Source: Clostridiales bacterium
GTDB taxonomy: Bacteria; Bacillota; Clostridia; Lachnospirales; Anaerotignaceae
Reading direction: 5' to 3'
Assembly (NCBI GenBank): GCA_021202325.1
Contig: JAJQDF010000162.1
Span: 1-5,504 of the forward strand
DNA length: 5,504 bases
Shown: piece by piece, positions 1-5,504 of the stretch
Layout of the letters: every line of letters starts with the position of its first letter
Numbering within the stretch: position 1 is the stretch's first letter
Translations under genes and position numbers: made by a program
The notes under the pieces: model-generated
What the model was told of the DNA's origin: nothing
What the model saw: the letters and a program-made list of their open reading frames with translations, nothing else
The model's database searches: none

Positions 1-21
1 CTTTTTTATGGGCTGAATTTG

Positions 22-30
22 TGATAGAAT
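22..30 (+). promoter_or_regulatory. Possible extended -10 promoter for the HAD/SPFH operon
   Basis: TG at 22-23, one base, then TAGAAT at 25-30 forms an extended -10 element (5 of 6 matches to TATAAT). The expected -35 position (2-7) is only a run of T, so activity would rest on the extended -10. Transcription would begin near 37 and leave a leader of roughly 45 nt before the TTG start at 82. The T-run at 2-7 could instead be the tail of a terminator whose stem lies outside the window. Confidence 0.4.
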
Positions 31-81
31 TATAAAGAAAGAATATATCCGTTAATTAGAATACTCTTGGAGGAAACTATA

Positions 82-915
82 TTGAAGGAAATCAAATTGA
101 TAGCTACCGACCTTGACGGTACATTTTTGGATAACAGCAAACAAATATCCGCCGAAAATCTCAAGGCGGTGCATGATGCTGTAAATAAAGGTGTTCTTTT
201 TGTTCCGGCAACGGGCAGGGCGCTTCACACAATGCCTGATAATGTACTGGCTTTGGACTGTGTAGACTATGCCGTTACATCCAACGGCGCCGCCGTTGTT
301 GAAATGAAAACAGGGAATATTATATACAAAAACCAGTTGGACAATGCCATGGCAAGACGTGTAATTGAATATGCCGCAGAAATCAATGTTATGGCGGAAA
401 TATTCGTAAACGGCAGGGCGTATACACTGAAAAAATATATGGATAACCTCATTGCTTATGGCGTAAATCCTAAATTTGAGCAGTGGTACAGAGATACAAG
501 AAATGTGGTGGATAACTACGAAATAGTATTGGGAAATAATGTTTCAGTGGAGAATATAAACATAATTTTTGCGGATATGGCACAGAGAGTGGAGGCTTTT
601 GACTGCTTATCAAAAAATTATGATGTGGAAATAACAAATTCCATAGGCAATAACCTGGAGACAGGGGCAAAGGGCTGCTCAAAGGGCGTGGCCATTGAAG
701 CACTGGCAGAATATTTGGGCATTGATATGGAAAATGTTATGTGCTTCGGTGATAATTATAACGATTTGGACATGATAAAAAGAGCAGGCATAGGAGTTGC
801 CGTCGCAAACGGTGAGGACTTTGTAAAGGAACAGGCAGATTTTACGGCTAAGAGCAACAACGACAATGGCTTTGCCGAGGCTGTATATAAATTCGTGATA
901 AACAGAGAGGAGTAA
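82..915 (+). CDS. Cof-type HAD-IIB family phosphatase
   Basis: Predicted cytosolic phosphohydrolase of the haloacid dehalogenase superfamily, subclass IIB (Cof type), which usually removes phosphate from sugar phosphates, nucleotides or cofactors using Mg2+. With the start chosen here it is 277 aa, normal for the family. Motif I is DLDGT with nucleophile D10 and acid/base D12. Motif II is T44 in ATGR, motif III is K201 in CSKG, and motif IV is GDNYND at 223-228. The cap lies between motifs II and III, about residues 80-190. All catalytic residues are present. The start is TTG at 82 because GGAGG at 69-73 sits 8 nt upstream; the in-frame TTG at 67 overlaps that SD and is unlikely. The stop is only 4 nt before the SPFH gene, so the two are probably co-translated. 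The substrate cannot be read from sequence, and a functional link to the downstream genes is inference. Confidence 0.93.
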   Translation: MKEIKLIATDLDGTFLDNSKQISAENLKAVHDAVNKGVLFVPATGRALHTMPDNVLALDCVDYAVTSNGAAVVEMKTGNIIYKNQLDNAMARRVIEYAAEINVMAEIFVNGRAYTLKKYMDNLIAYGVNPKFEQWYRDTRNVVDNYEIVLGNNVSVENINIIFADMAQRVEAFDCLSKNYDVEITNSIGNNLETGAKGCSKGVAIEALAEYLGIDMENVMCFGDNYNDLDMIKRAGIGVAVANGEDFVKEQADFTAKSNNDNGFAEAVYKFVINREE

Positions 916-919
916 GAAA

Positions 920-2218
920 ATGGGAATTATTAAGGCATTTACAGGGGCTGTAGGCGGTTCTTTGGCGGATCAATGGCTTGAGGTAGTTGAGGCCGACAAT
1001 ATGAGCGATTCTATCGTTTTTACATCTGGTGTAAAGGTACGCCAAAACGACAGCAGGAACAGCAATACAAAGGGAACTGAGGACTACGTTACAGACGGTT
1101 CCATTATCCATGTCTATCCTAACCAGTTTATGATACTTACGGACGGCGGTAAGGTCATAGACTATACTGCCGAAGAGGGCTACTACAAAGTAAGCAATTC
1201 CGGAGCGCCTTCTCTCTTTAACGGAAGCTTCGGCGATGCTCTTAAGGAGTCCTTTAACCGTGTTAAGTTCGGCGGAGTGACGCCTCAGAAACAGAAGGTT
1301 TATTATATCAACCTCCAGGAAATCAAAGGAATAAAATTCGGCACAAGAACGCCTGTAAACTATTTTGACAATTTCTATAATGCGGAGCTGTTTTTGAGAG
1401 CCCACGGAACATACAGCATTAAGATTACAGATCCTCTGCTTTTCTTTAGAGAGGTTATTCCAAGAAACGACAACCGAGTTGATATAAACGATATTAACGA
1501 GCAGTACCTCAATGAATTTCTTGAAGCACTCCAGTCCGCAGTGAACCAGATGTCGGCTGACGGAATTAGGGTTTCATATGTTGCCAGCAAGGGCAGAGAG
1601 CTTTCTAAATATATGTCAACCATCCTTGACGAGGAATGGAAGAAAAACCGAGGCATGGAAATTCAGGCTGTCGGCATTGCAAGCATTTCCTATGATGAGG
1701 AAAGCACAAAGCTTATCAATCTCAGGAACCAGGGCGCAATGCTTGGAGATCCTACCGTAAGGGAAGGCTATGTTCAAGGATCTATTGCCAGAGGCCTTGA
1801 AGCTGCCGGAAGCAATGCAAACGGCTCTATGGCAGGCTTTATGGGCATGGGTGTCGGCATGAATGCCACAGGCGGCTTTATGGGAACCGCTTCGGCCACT
1901 AACCTTAAACAGATGGAGAGCCAAAGAGAAGCCAATGCCCAGATGCAGAAACAGGATGAGGACACATGGACCTGTGAATGCGGCTATGTATCAACAGGAA
2001 AATTCTGCCCCGAATGCGGCAAGGAAAGACCTGCCGTAAATAAGTGGACATGCGAGTGCGGACACGAAAATACAGGCAATTTCTGCTCAGAATGCGGTAA
2101 AAAACGCCCGATGAGACTTGTCTGCGACAAGTGCGGTTATGAATGGGACGGAAAGGGTGCGAAGCCTAAATTTTGCCCCGAATGCGGCGATGTTGTAAAT
2201 GAAAAGGATTACAAATAA
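920..2218 (+). CDS. SPFH-domain protein with three C-terminal zinc ribbons, YdjI-like
   Basis: 432 aa with no signal peptide or obvious membrane segment. Residues about 20-270 resemble the SPFH (band 7) domain of the YdjI / 'virion core protein' type, a scaffold family; Bacillus YdjI helps hold PspA at the membrane. A Gly/Met-rich flexible linker (about 297-324) and a polar Gln/Glu-rich stretch (330-348) follow. Three zinc ribbons end the protein: C352/C354 with C363/C366, C378/C380 with C389/C392, and C402/C405 with C419/C422. The first two are a tandem duplication, each opening with WTCECG. The ATG start has AGGAG at 908-912 with 7 nt spacing. The next gene starts 15 nt after the stop and encodes another zinc-ribbon protein, which supports a shared complex. 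As I recall, B. subtilis YdjI is shorter, so the zinc tail is an extension. The SPFH call comes from resemblance and context; an HMM search would settle it. Confidence 0.85.
   Translation: MGIIKAFTGAVGGSLADQWLEVVEADNMSDSIVFTSGVKVRQNDSRNSNTKGTEDYVTDGSIIHVYPNQFMILTDGGKVIDYTAEEGYYKVSNSGAPSLFNGSFGDALKESFNRVKFGGVTPQKQKVYYINLQEIKGIKFGTRTPVNYFDNFYNAELFLRAHGTYSIKITDPLLFFREVIPRNDNRVDINDINEQYLNEFLEALQSAVNQMSADGIRVSYVASKGRELSKYMSTILDEEWKKNRGMEIQAVGIASISYDEESTKLINLRNQGAMLGDPTVREGYVQGSIARGLEAAGSNANGSMAGFMGMGVGMNATGGFMGTASATNLKQMESQREANAQMQKQDEDTWTCECGYVSTGKFCPECGKERPAVNKWTCECGHENTGNFCSECGKKRPMRLVCDKCGYEWDGKGAKPKFCPECGDVVNEKDYK
1967..2110 (+). repeat. In-frame tandem duplication of a zinc-ribbon unit
   Basis: Two 22-residue units (W350-P371 and W376-P397 of the SPFH protein) repeat with a 26-residue (78-nt) period. 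They share 16 of 22 residues, including WTCECG and all four cysteines. The third ribbon (C402-C422) uses CxxC on both sides and is more distant. The DNA has diverged at many codon positions, so this is an old duplication rather than a recent slippage event. Confidence 0.85.
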
Positions 2219-2233
2219 GTATGGAGGCGTTTC

Positions 2234-3295
2234 ATGGATACTTATATGTATAAATGTCCTAACTGCGGCAGCGGTTTGGAATATAATGCCAAGACGCACA
2301 TTTTTCACTGTGATTATTGTCTTAGCGATTTTACGGCCGATGAACTTGAGGAAAGAAAGCAAAAGAATGTTGAAAAGCTGAACGAGGAAAAGAAGGCCAA
2401 AGAGGAATCAGAGTTTGAGGAACACGCTGTCCTCTACACTTGTCCAAGCTGCGGTGCGGAAATAATAACCGATGAGAATACGGCTGCTACGTTCTGCTAT
2501 TACTGCCACAACCCCGTCATACTCAGCGGAAGGCTGTCAGGGGACTTGGAGCCGGGATATATTATTCCGTTTAAAATTGACAAAGATGAGGCCAAGAAAA
2601 GATTCTTCGAATGGGTTAAGGGAAAAAGGTTTGTTCCCGATGATTTTGTAAACGAAAACTCCGTTGAAAAAATGTGCGGTGTGTATTTTCCCTATTGGCT
2701 TACAGACTGCAAGGTCAGCGGAACATATACCGCTTCGGCAAAAAATCTCAGGGTATGGATTGCCGGAGATTTGGAATATACCGAGACAAAGGTATATGAC
2801 ATTAGAAGAGGCGGCACAATAGACTTCGACAATATTAAAAATTTCGCCATGAAGGATGAGAGAATGAAACTGGCCACGGCTGTTCAGCCCTTTGACGATA
2901 AAGATATTGAAAAATTCAAGATGTCATACCTTTCCGGCTTTATGGCTGAAAAAAGAAATATTGAAAGCGAAGAAATGACCGAGACCGTACAGCAGCAGGT
3001 AAAGGATTATTCAGCAAAGCTTTTGGAAGAAACGGTAAGCGGGTACAACATGCTTTCGGATAAAAAGATAAGAGCCGATATAATAAGCTCAAAATGGGAT
3101 TATATACTTTTGCCCGTTTGGGTTCTTACATACAATTCCGGCGGAAAGACATATTATTACGCTCTGAATGGACAGACAGGAAAAACTGTCGGCGAGCTTC
3201 CGGTTTCCAAGAGAAAGGTTGCATTTTTGGGCATTGGAGTATTCCTGCTCTTCTTCATAATTGTTGTAGCGATAGGAGGTTTTCTGCTGTGGTAA
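2234..3295 (+). CDS. Tail-anchored double zinc-ribbon membrane protein, YdjG-like
   Basis: 353 aa. It has two N-terminal zinc ribbons, C8/C11 with C26/C29 and C70/C73 with C88/C91, joined by a highly charged Lys/Glu helix (about 36-64) that may be coiled coil. A soluble region (about 105-325) follows, carrying the conserved-looking segments YFPYWL (151-156) and LPVWVLTY (293-300). One strongly hydrophobic helix (about 328-352) ends at the very C terminus. This predicts a cytosolic protein anchored by its tail. The layout matches B. subtilis YdjG ('TFIIB zinc ribbon' type), which works with YdjH and YdjI beside PspA. Zinc ribbons here are more likely for protein contacts than for DNA binding; that is inference. 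The ATG start has GGAGG at 2223-2227 with 6 nt spacing. The stop overlaps the start of the TPM gene by 7 nt, which suggests translational coupling. Confidence 0.85.
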   Translation: MDTYMYKCPNCGSGLEYNAKTHIFHCDYCLSDFTADELEERKQKNVEKLNEEKKAKEESEFEEHAVLYTCPSCGAEIITDENTAATFCYYCHNPVILSGRLSGDLEPGYIIPFKIDKDEAKKRFFEWVKGKRFVPDDFVNENSVEKMCGVYFPYWLTDCKVSGTYTASAKNLRVWIAGDLEYTETKVYDIRRGGTIDFDNIKNFAMKDERMKLATAVQPFDDKDIEKFKMSYLSGFMAEKRNIESEEMTETVQQQVKDYSAKLLEETVSGYNMLSDKKIRADIISSKWDYILLPVWVLTYNSGGKTYYYALNGQTGKTVGELPVSKRKVAFLGIGVFLLFFIIVVAIGGFLLW

Positions 3296-4083
3296 AGAAA
3301 AAATTACTAGGCATTGTATCGCTTATAATTATGATTTTGGCCTGCGTGCCGGCATATGCGGTCTGTGGAGTGTATGATGAGGCCGGCCTGCTCTATGATA
3401 CAGAGGCTGCTGCGCTCCAGATGGAGCTGGTGGATTTGGCGGAGCTGACAGGCTGGGATGTTGCGGTCGTTACGACTGATAATACAGATGGAAAAACATC
3501 TGTTTTATATGTTGATGACACATATAATGCCTTGGGATGCGGCGACAACGGCGTATTATATCTTCTTGATATGGACAATAGGGAGCTTTACATATCAACT
3601 GCGGGCAAGGCGGCTGACTATTTGACTGACAGCCGAATAGAGAATATATTTGACAATGTCGTGGATTATGCATCTCAGGGTAGGTATTACCTAGCAATGT
3701 CAACCCAGATTTCGATGACCGTGGATTATTATAATGCCGGAATACCAGTGAATCAGGAGGCGGTGATAATGAGAATAACTGTTTTAGCAGCCGGAGCGAT
3801 AATAGGAATTATAGCTGCGGTAATGGCGGTTCATTCGGTTCTAAAGAGTTATGGCTTCAAGGAAGTCGGACATATATACGAATATAATAATAAAACTTCC
3901 ATGAATCTTACCGTAAACAACGATAGGCTTGTCAATTCGTTTGTTACGACAAGAATCAGGCCAAGGCAAAGAAACAACGGCCGTCCGGGAGGTCCCGGAG
4001 GTGGCGGAGAAGGCAGAGGCGGAAGCTCCATGCATAGGTCATCAAGCGGAAGAATGCATGGCGGCGGAGGAAGGAGATTTTAA
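3289..4083 (+). CDS. TPM-domain membrane-anchored extracytoplasmic protein, YdjH-like
   Basis: 264 aa from a GTG start at 3289, chosen because GGAGG at 3275-3279 is 9 nt upstream and a classic signal peptide begins there: VKKK, a hydrophobic core (6-18), then AYA with likely cleavage after A24. An alternative is a lipobox-like ILAC with C19 as a lipidated residue, but L at -2 is atypical. Residues about 28-150 form a TPM domain (TLP18.3/Psb32/MOLO-1 type), beginning VYDEAGLL and including DNGVLYLL (86-93). A second membrane helix (about 163-184) follows, then a basic and Gly-rich tail (224-264) ending GGGGRRF, typical of TPM proteins in this context. The TPM domain should face outside and the tail the cytosol. 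Longer reading to 3094 in this frame lies inside the zinc-ribbon gene and is not real. The enzymatic activity of TPM domains is not settled. Confidence 0.88.
   Translation: MVKKKLLGIVSLIIMILACVPAYAVCGVYDEAGLLYDTEAAALQMELVDLAELTGWDVAVVTTDNTDGKTSVLYVDDTYNALGCGDNGVLYLLDMDNRELYISTAGKAADYLTDSRIENIFDNVVDYASQGRYYLAMSTQISMTVDYYNAGIPVNQEAVIMRITVLAAGAIIGIIAAVMAVHSVLKSYGFKEVGHIYEYNNKTSMNLTVNNDRLVNSFVTTRIRPRQRNNGRPGGPGGGGEGRGGSSMHRSSSGRMHGGGGRRF
3755..3771 (+). promoter_or_regulatory. Strong internal ribosome binding site and in-frame ATG in the TPM gene
   Basis: AGGAGG at 3755-3760, an 8-nt spacer and ATG at 3769 make a textbook start in the TPM reading frame (codon 161). Initiation here would yield a 104-aa protein holding only the second membrane helix and the Gly-rich tail. 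The SD bases also encode ordinary residues (Gln-Glu-Ala), so chance is possible. Confidence 0.35.
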
Positions 4084-4108
4084 AAAACGCCTTTGAATAA
4101 AAATTTTC

Positions 4109-4137
4109 TTGAACTGAAATGCAAAAAATGATAAAAT
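4109..4137 (+). promoter_or_regulatory. Sigma-A type promoter with extended -10 for the DUF4491 gene
   Basis: TTGAAC at 4109-4114, a 17-nt spacer and TAAAAT at 4132-4137, with TG at 4129-4130 making an extended -10. An AT-rich stretch (4096-4107) just upstream could act as an UP element. Transcription would begin near 4144, giving a leader of about 40 nt. No terminator is visible between the TPM stop and this promoter, so read-through from the upstream operon may also occur. Confidence 0.65.
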
Positions 4138-4184
4138 AGCTTGTATCTGATTGAAATTAGGCGAAAGGAACTTCTGTAGCTGAT

Positions 4185-4493
4185 ATGAGCGGAATCATTA
4201 TTGGTGTAATTGCATTTCTGTTGATTGGATTGTTTCATCCTATTGTAGTAAAGTGTGAGTATTATTTTTCCAGCCGGTGCTGGCCTGTATTCCTGATAGC
4301 GGGAATTATCTGCCTGATAGCATCTGCCGGAGTGGAAAATATCATAGGTTCTGCGGCCCTTGGAATTTTGGGAATGAGCTGCCTGTGGAGTATTTTTGAA
4401 CTTAAAGAACAGGAAAAAAGGGTAGCAAAAGGCTGGTTCCCAAAAAGAGAGACAAAGAGTGAAACTGAAAGGGTTTCGGCTGAGGATGAATAA
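4185..4493 (+). CDS. DUF4491 family small membrane protein
   Basis: 102 aa and strongly hydrophobic. Three membrane helices are apparent at about 3-21, 33-50 and 53-71, followed by a charged tail (72-102) rich in Lys and Glu, probably cytosolic. The first loop carries HPIVVKCEYYFSSRCW, and GWFPKR lies at 83-88; both match my memory of DUF4491 proteins found in Clostridia and Bacteroidetes. The function is unknown. The ATG at 4185 is the only sensible start in frame: upstream codons give no ATG, GTG or TTG, and later starts would cut the first helix. The nearest SD-like run, AAAGGAA at 4164-4170, is 14 nt away, so initiation may be weak. The gene stands alone behind its own promoter. A role in cell envelope function next to the Ydj-like module would be only a guess. 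Confidence 0.8.
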   Translation: MSGIIIGVIAFLLIGLFHPIVVKCEYYFSSRCWPVFLIAGIICLIASAGVENIIGSAALGILGMSCLWSIFELKEQEKRVAKGWFPKRETKSETERVSAEDE

Positions 4494-4521
4494 TATATTT
4501 ATAGAGTTCCTATAGATATAT
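4493..4521 (+). other. AU-rich hairpin directly after the DUF4491 stop codon
   Basis: Bases 4493-4504 pair with 4510-4521 (12 bp, one G-U) around a 5-nt loop. The stem is nearly all A-T and is followed by A rather than T residues, so it is not a standard intrinsic terminator. It could stabilise the 3' end of the mRNA or act as DNA dyad symmetry. Confidence 0.4.
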
Positions 4522-4546
4522 ATAAAAATTTAACTTTTGAAAAAAT

Positions 4547-4564
4547 GCCGTATTTATGCGGTTT
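4547..4564 (+). terminator. Weak possible terminator after the DUF4491 gene
   Basis: Bases 4548-4552 pair with 4557-4561 around loop TTTA, with a further G-U pair at 4547/4562. An A-run (4540-4545) precedes the stem, but only TTT follows. The short stem and short U-tract make efficient termination unlikely. Confidence 0.25.
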
Positions 4565-4589
4565 AGGGTATTTTGCAAATACCTATAAT
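4562..4589 (+). promoter_or_regulatory. Possible yebC promoter with a dyad in its spacer
   Basis: A perfect TATAAT lies at 4584-4589. The best -35 is a poor TTTAGG at 4562-4567 with a 16-nt spacer. Between and touching these elements, GGTATTT (4567-4573) and AAATACC (4577-4583) form a perfect 7-bp inverted repeat around TGC. Transcription from here would start near 4596 and leave a leader of only about 19 nt. The inverted repeat may be an operator. Confidence 0.45.
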
Positions 4590-4614
4590 AATAAATTTCT
4601 AGGGGGTAACTTTA

Positions 4615-5343
4615 ATGTCGGGACATTCAAAGTTCGCTAATATTAAGCATAAAAAAGAAAAAAATGATGCAGCGAAGGGTAAAGTTTTTACAATGATAGG
4701 CAGAGAAATCGCAGTTGCCGTTAAGGCCGGCGGTCCTGACCCTAACAACAATGGTAAGCTGCGTGAGGTTATTGCCAAGGCTAAGGCTAACAATATGCCC
4801 AACGATACTATCGACAGAAGTATCAAAAAGGCTGCCGGTGCCGGCGACGGCGTAACCTATGAGTCAATCACATACGAAGGCTATGGCCCCAATGGCGTAG
4901 CCGTAATTGTTGAGGTGCTTACAGACAACAGGAACAGAGCTGCCGCAAATGTTAGAAACGCATTTTCAAAGGGTGGCGGAAACATGGGAACAACGGGCTG
5001 TGTATCGTTCATGTTTGATGAAAAGGGACTTATCGTTATCGATAAGGAAGAAATTGAAATGGATGAGGACGAGCTTATGATGATGGCTGTTGAAGCCGGT
5101 GCTGAGGATTTCGGCGTTGAGGAGGACAGCTATGAGATAACAACAGCACCTGATGATTTTGAGGCTGTAAGAGAGGCGCTTGAGGCCGCAAATATTCCCA
5201 TGGCCAGTGCGGAAATCACAATGATTCCGCAGACATATACTGTTCTTAATAAGGAAGAGGACATTAAGAAGATGAATAAGCTTCTTGATATGCTTGATGA
5301 TGACGATGATGTTAAGAACGTATACAATAACTGGGATGAATAA
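4615..5343 (+). CDS. yebC: YebC/PmpR (TACO1) family protein
   Basis: 242 aa, full length for the family (usually about 240-250). The N terminus [14 protein letters not shown] is the family signature, followed by the conserved helical domain 1 ([25 protein letters not shown]) and the central segments [21 protein letters not shown] and GCVSFMF. The tail is very acidic, with five Asp in a row at 228-232. The SGHSKF start places it with the YebC1 type rather than the shorter-headed YeeI/YebC2 type. Family members were first described as transcription regulators (PmpR). More recent work on the bacterial proteins and mitochondrial TACO1 points to a ribosome-associated role in relieving polyproline stalling, which is the likelier function. 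The ATG start has a G-rich SD (4602-4606) with 8 nt spacing. It appears to be the last gene of its unit, closed by a strong terminator. The usual ruvABC neighbours are not in view. Confidence 0.96.
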   Translation: MSGHSKFANIKHKKEKNDAAKGKVFTMIGREIAVAVKAGGPDPNNNGKLREVIAKAKANNMPNDTIDRSIKKAAGAGDGVTYESITYEGYGPNGVAVIVEVLTDNRNRAAANVRNAFSKGGGNMGTTGCVSFMFDEKGLIVIDKEEIEMDEDELMMMAVEAGAEDFGVEEDSYEITTAPDDFEAVREALEAANIPMASAEITMIPQTYTVLNKEEDIKKMNKLLDMLDDDDDVKNVYNNWDE

Positions 5344-5360
5344 TTAAAATAACTTTTTTA

Positions 5361-5394
5361 GGCAGTGAGATTAAATATCTTGCTGTCTTTTTTT
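5361..5394 (+). terminator. Intrinsic terminator after yebC
   Basis: Bases 5361-5371 pair with 5377-5387 without interruption (11 bp, three G-U pairs) around a TAAAT loop. Seven T residues follow at 5388-5394, then ATTTCT. It begins 17 nt after the yebC stop. The 5' flank is T-rich rather than A-rich, so it should act only on the + strand. Confidence 0.92.
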
Positions 5395-5404
5395 ATTTCT
5401 GAAT

Positions 5405-5458
5405 AATCCTCCTGATTTAGGCTGTTTTAAGTTAAAATCTTATTAAAACGGAGGGATT
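5405..5458 (+). promoter_or_regulatory. Structured leader that could mask the ribosome site of the next gene
   Basis: AATCCTCC (5405-5412) is complementary to the SD region GGAGGGATT (5450-5458) apart from one bulged G. Inside it, GTTTTAA (5424-5430) pairs with TTAAAAC (5443-5449), stacking directly on the SD stem. TTTTAAGTTAAAA (5425-5437) is also a perfect 6-1-6 palindrome and could be an operator. No convincing promoter is visible between the yebC terminator and this leader, so it is unclear whether base 5405 is transcribed. Confidence 0.3.
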
Positions 5459-5462
5459 TTTT

Positions 5463-5504
5463 ATGATGAGAATTATTACACCTGAAACACTCAGAAAATA
5501 CGAA
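5463..5504 (+). CDS. N-terminal fragment of an unidentified protein
   Basis: Only 14 codons are inside the window (MMRIITPETLRKYE), and the frame stays open to the edge. GGAGGG at 5450-5455 is a strong SD with 7 nt spacing to ATG 5463; a second ATG at 5466 is 10 nt away and could also be used. The fragment is too short to identify. It lies downstream of the yebC terminator and so begins a new transcription unit. Confidence 0.75.
   Translation, partial: MMRIITPETLRKYE

Noticed and set aside
67..81. Earlier TTG start for the HAD phosphatase
   Set aside because: These bases contain the GGAGG used by the TTG at 82, and the extra residues lie ahead of the usual family start.
848..1405. 185-codon open frame on the - strand
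   Set aside because: It lies opposite the SPFH gene, shows no recognisable domain and is explained by the coding strand's codon pattern.
3094..3288. In-frame upstream extension of the TPM gene
   Set aside because: It overlaps the well-supported zinc-ribbon gene in another frame, carries no signal-like or domain sequence, and the GTG at 3289 has a proper SD and begins a signal peptide.
3988..4083. Gly-codon-rich run as a DNA repeat
   Set aside because: It encodes the Gly/Arg/Ser-rich tail common in TPM proteins and has no regular DNA repeat unit.
4084..4108. Terminator after the TPM gene
   Set aside because: The stretch is A/T-rich but forms no stable stem followed by a T-run.
4537..4556. 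TTGAAA at 4537-4542 as a -35 for yebC
   Set aside because: No acceptable -10 lies 15-19 nt downstream; the TATAAT at 4584 is too far away.
5380..5407. Promoter TTGCTG / AATAAT overlapping the yebC terminator
   Set aside because: The -35 matches only three bases and the elements sit inside the terminator stem and T-tract, so support is too weak to list as a feature.

Overview
The window looks like core-type chromosomal sequence from a low-to-moderate GC Firmicute, most likely a member of Clostridia. The evidence is strong AGGAGG-type Shine-Dalgarno sites before most genes, the use of TTG and GTG starts, sigma-A-like promoters, a U-tailed intrinsic terminator and the character of the proteins. 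All genes read on the + strand. I see no mobile element, CRISPR array, tRNA or rRNA.

Region 1 (about 1-4083) is a tightly packed four-gene run. It holds a Cof-type HAD phosphatase, an SPFH-domain protein with three C-terminal zinc ribbons (YdjI-like), a tail-anchored double zinc-ribbon protein (YdjG-like) and a secreted, membrane-anchored TPM-domain protein (YdjH-like). Gaps are 4 and 15 nt, followed by a 7-nt overlap, so co-translation is likely. The last three genes match the partners of PspA in the Bacillus subtilis ydjFGHI operon, where the SPFH protein helps bring PspA to the membrane during envelope stress. Here the gene order differs (I-G-H) and no pspA lies in the window. The likely arrangement is a cytosolic SPFH scaffold, a membrane-anchored zinc-ribbon adaptor and a TPM domain facing outside.

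Region 2 (4109-4493) has its own good promoter and encodes a small three-helix membrane protein of the DUF4491 type, function unknown.

Region 3 (4494-5394) starts with an AT-rich intergenic stretch holding three predicted hairpins. It continues with a YebC/TACO1-family gene and a clear intrinsic terminator.

Region 4 (5395-5504) contains a leader with an AT-rich palindrome and a possible SD-masking stem, then the first 14 codons of an unidentified gene cut by the window edge.

The most interesting content is the Ydj-like membrane module, with five zinc ribbons over two adjacent proteins, and an unusually strong internal translation start in the TPM gene. Nothing here is a clearly new system; the module is a variant of a known but little-studied one.
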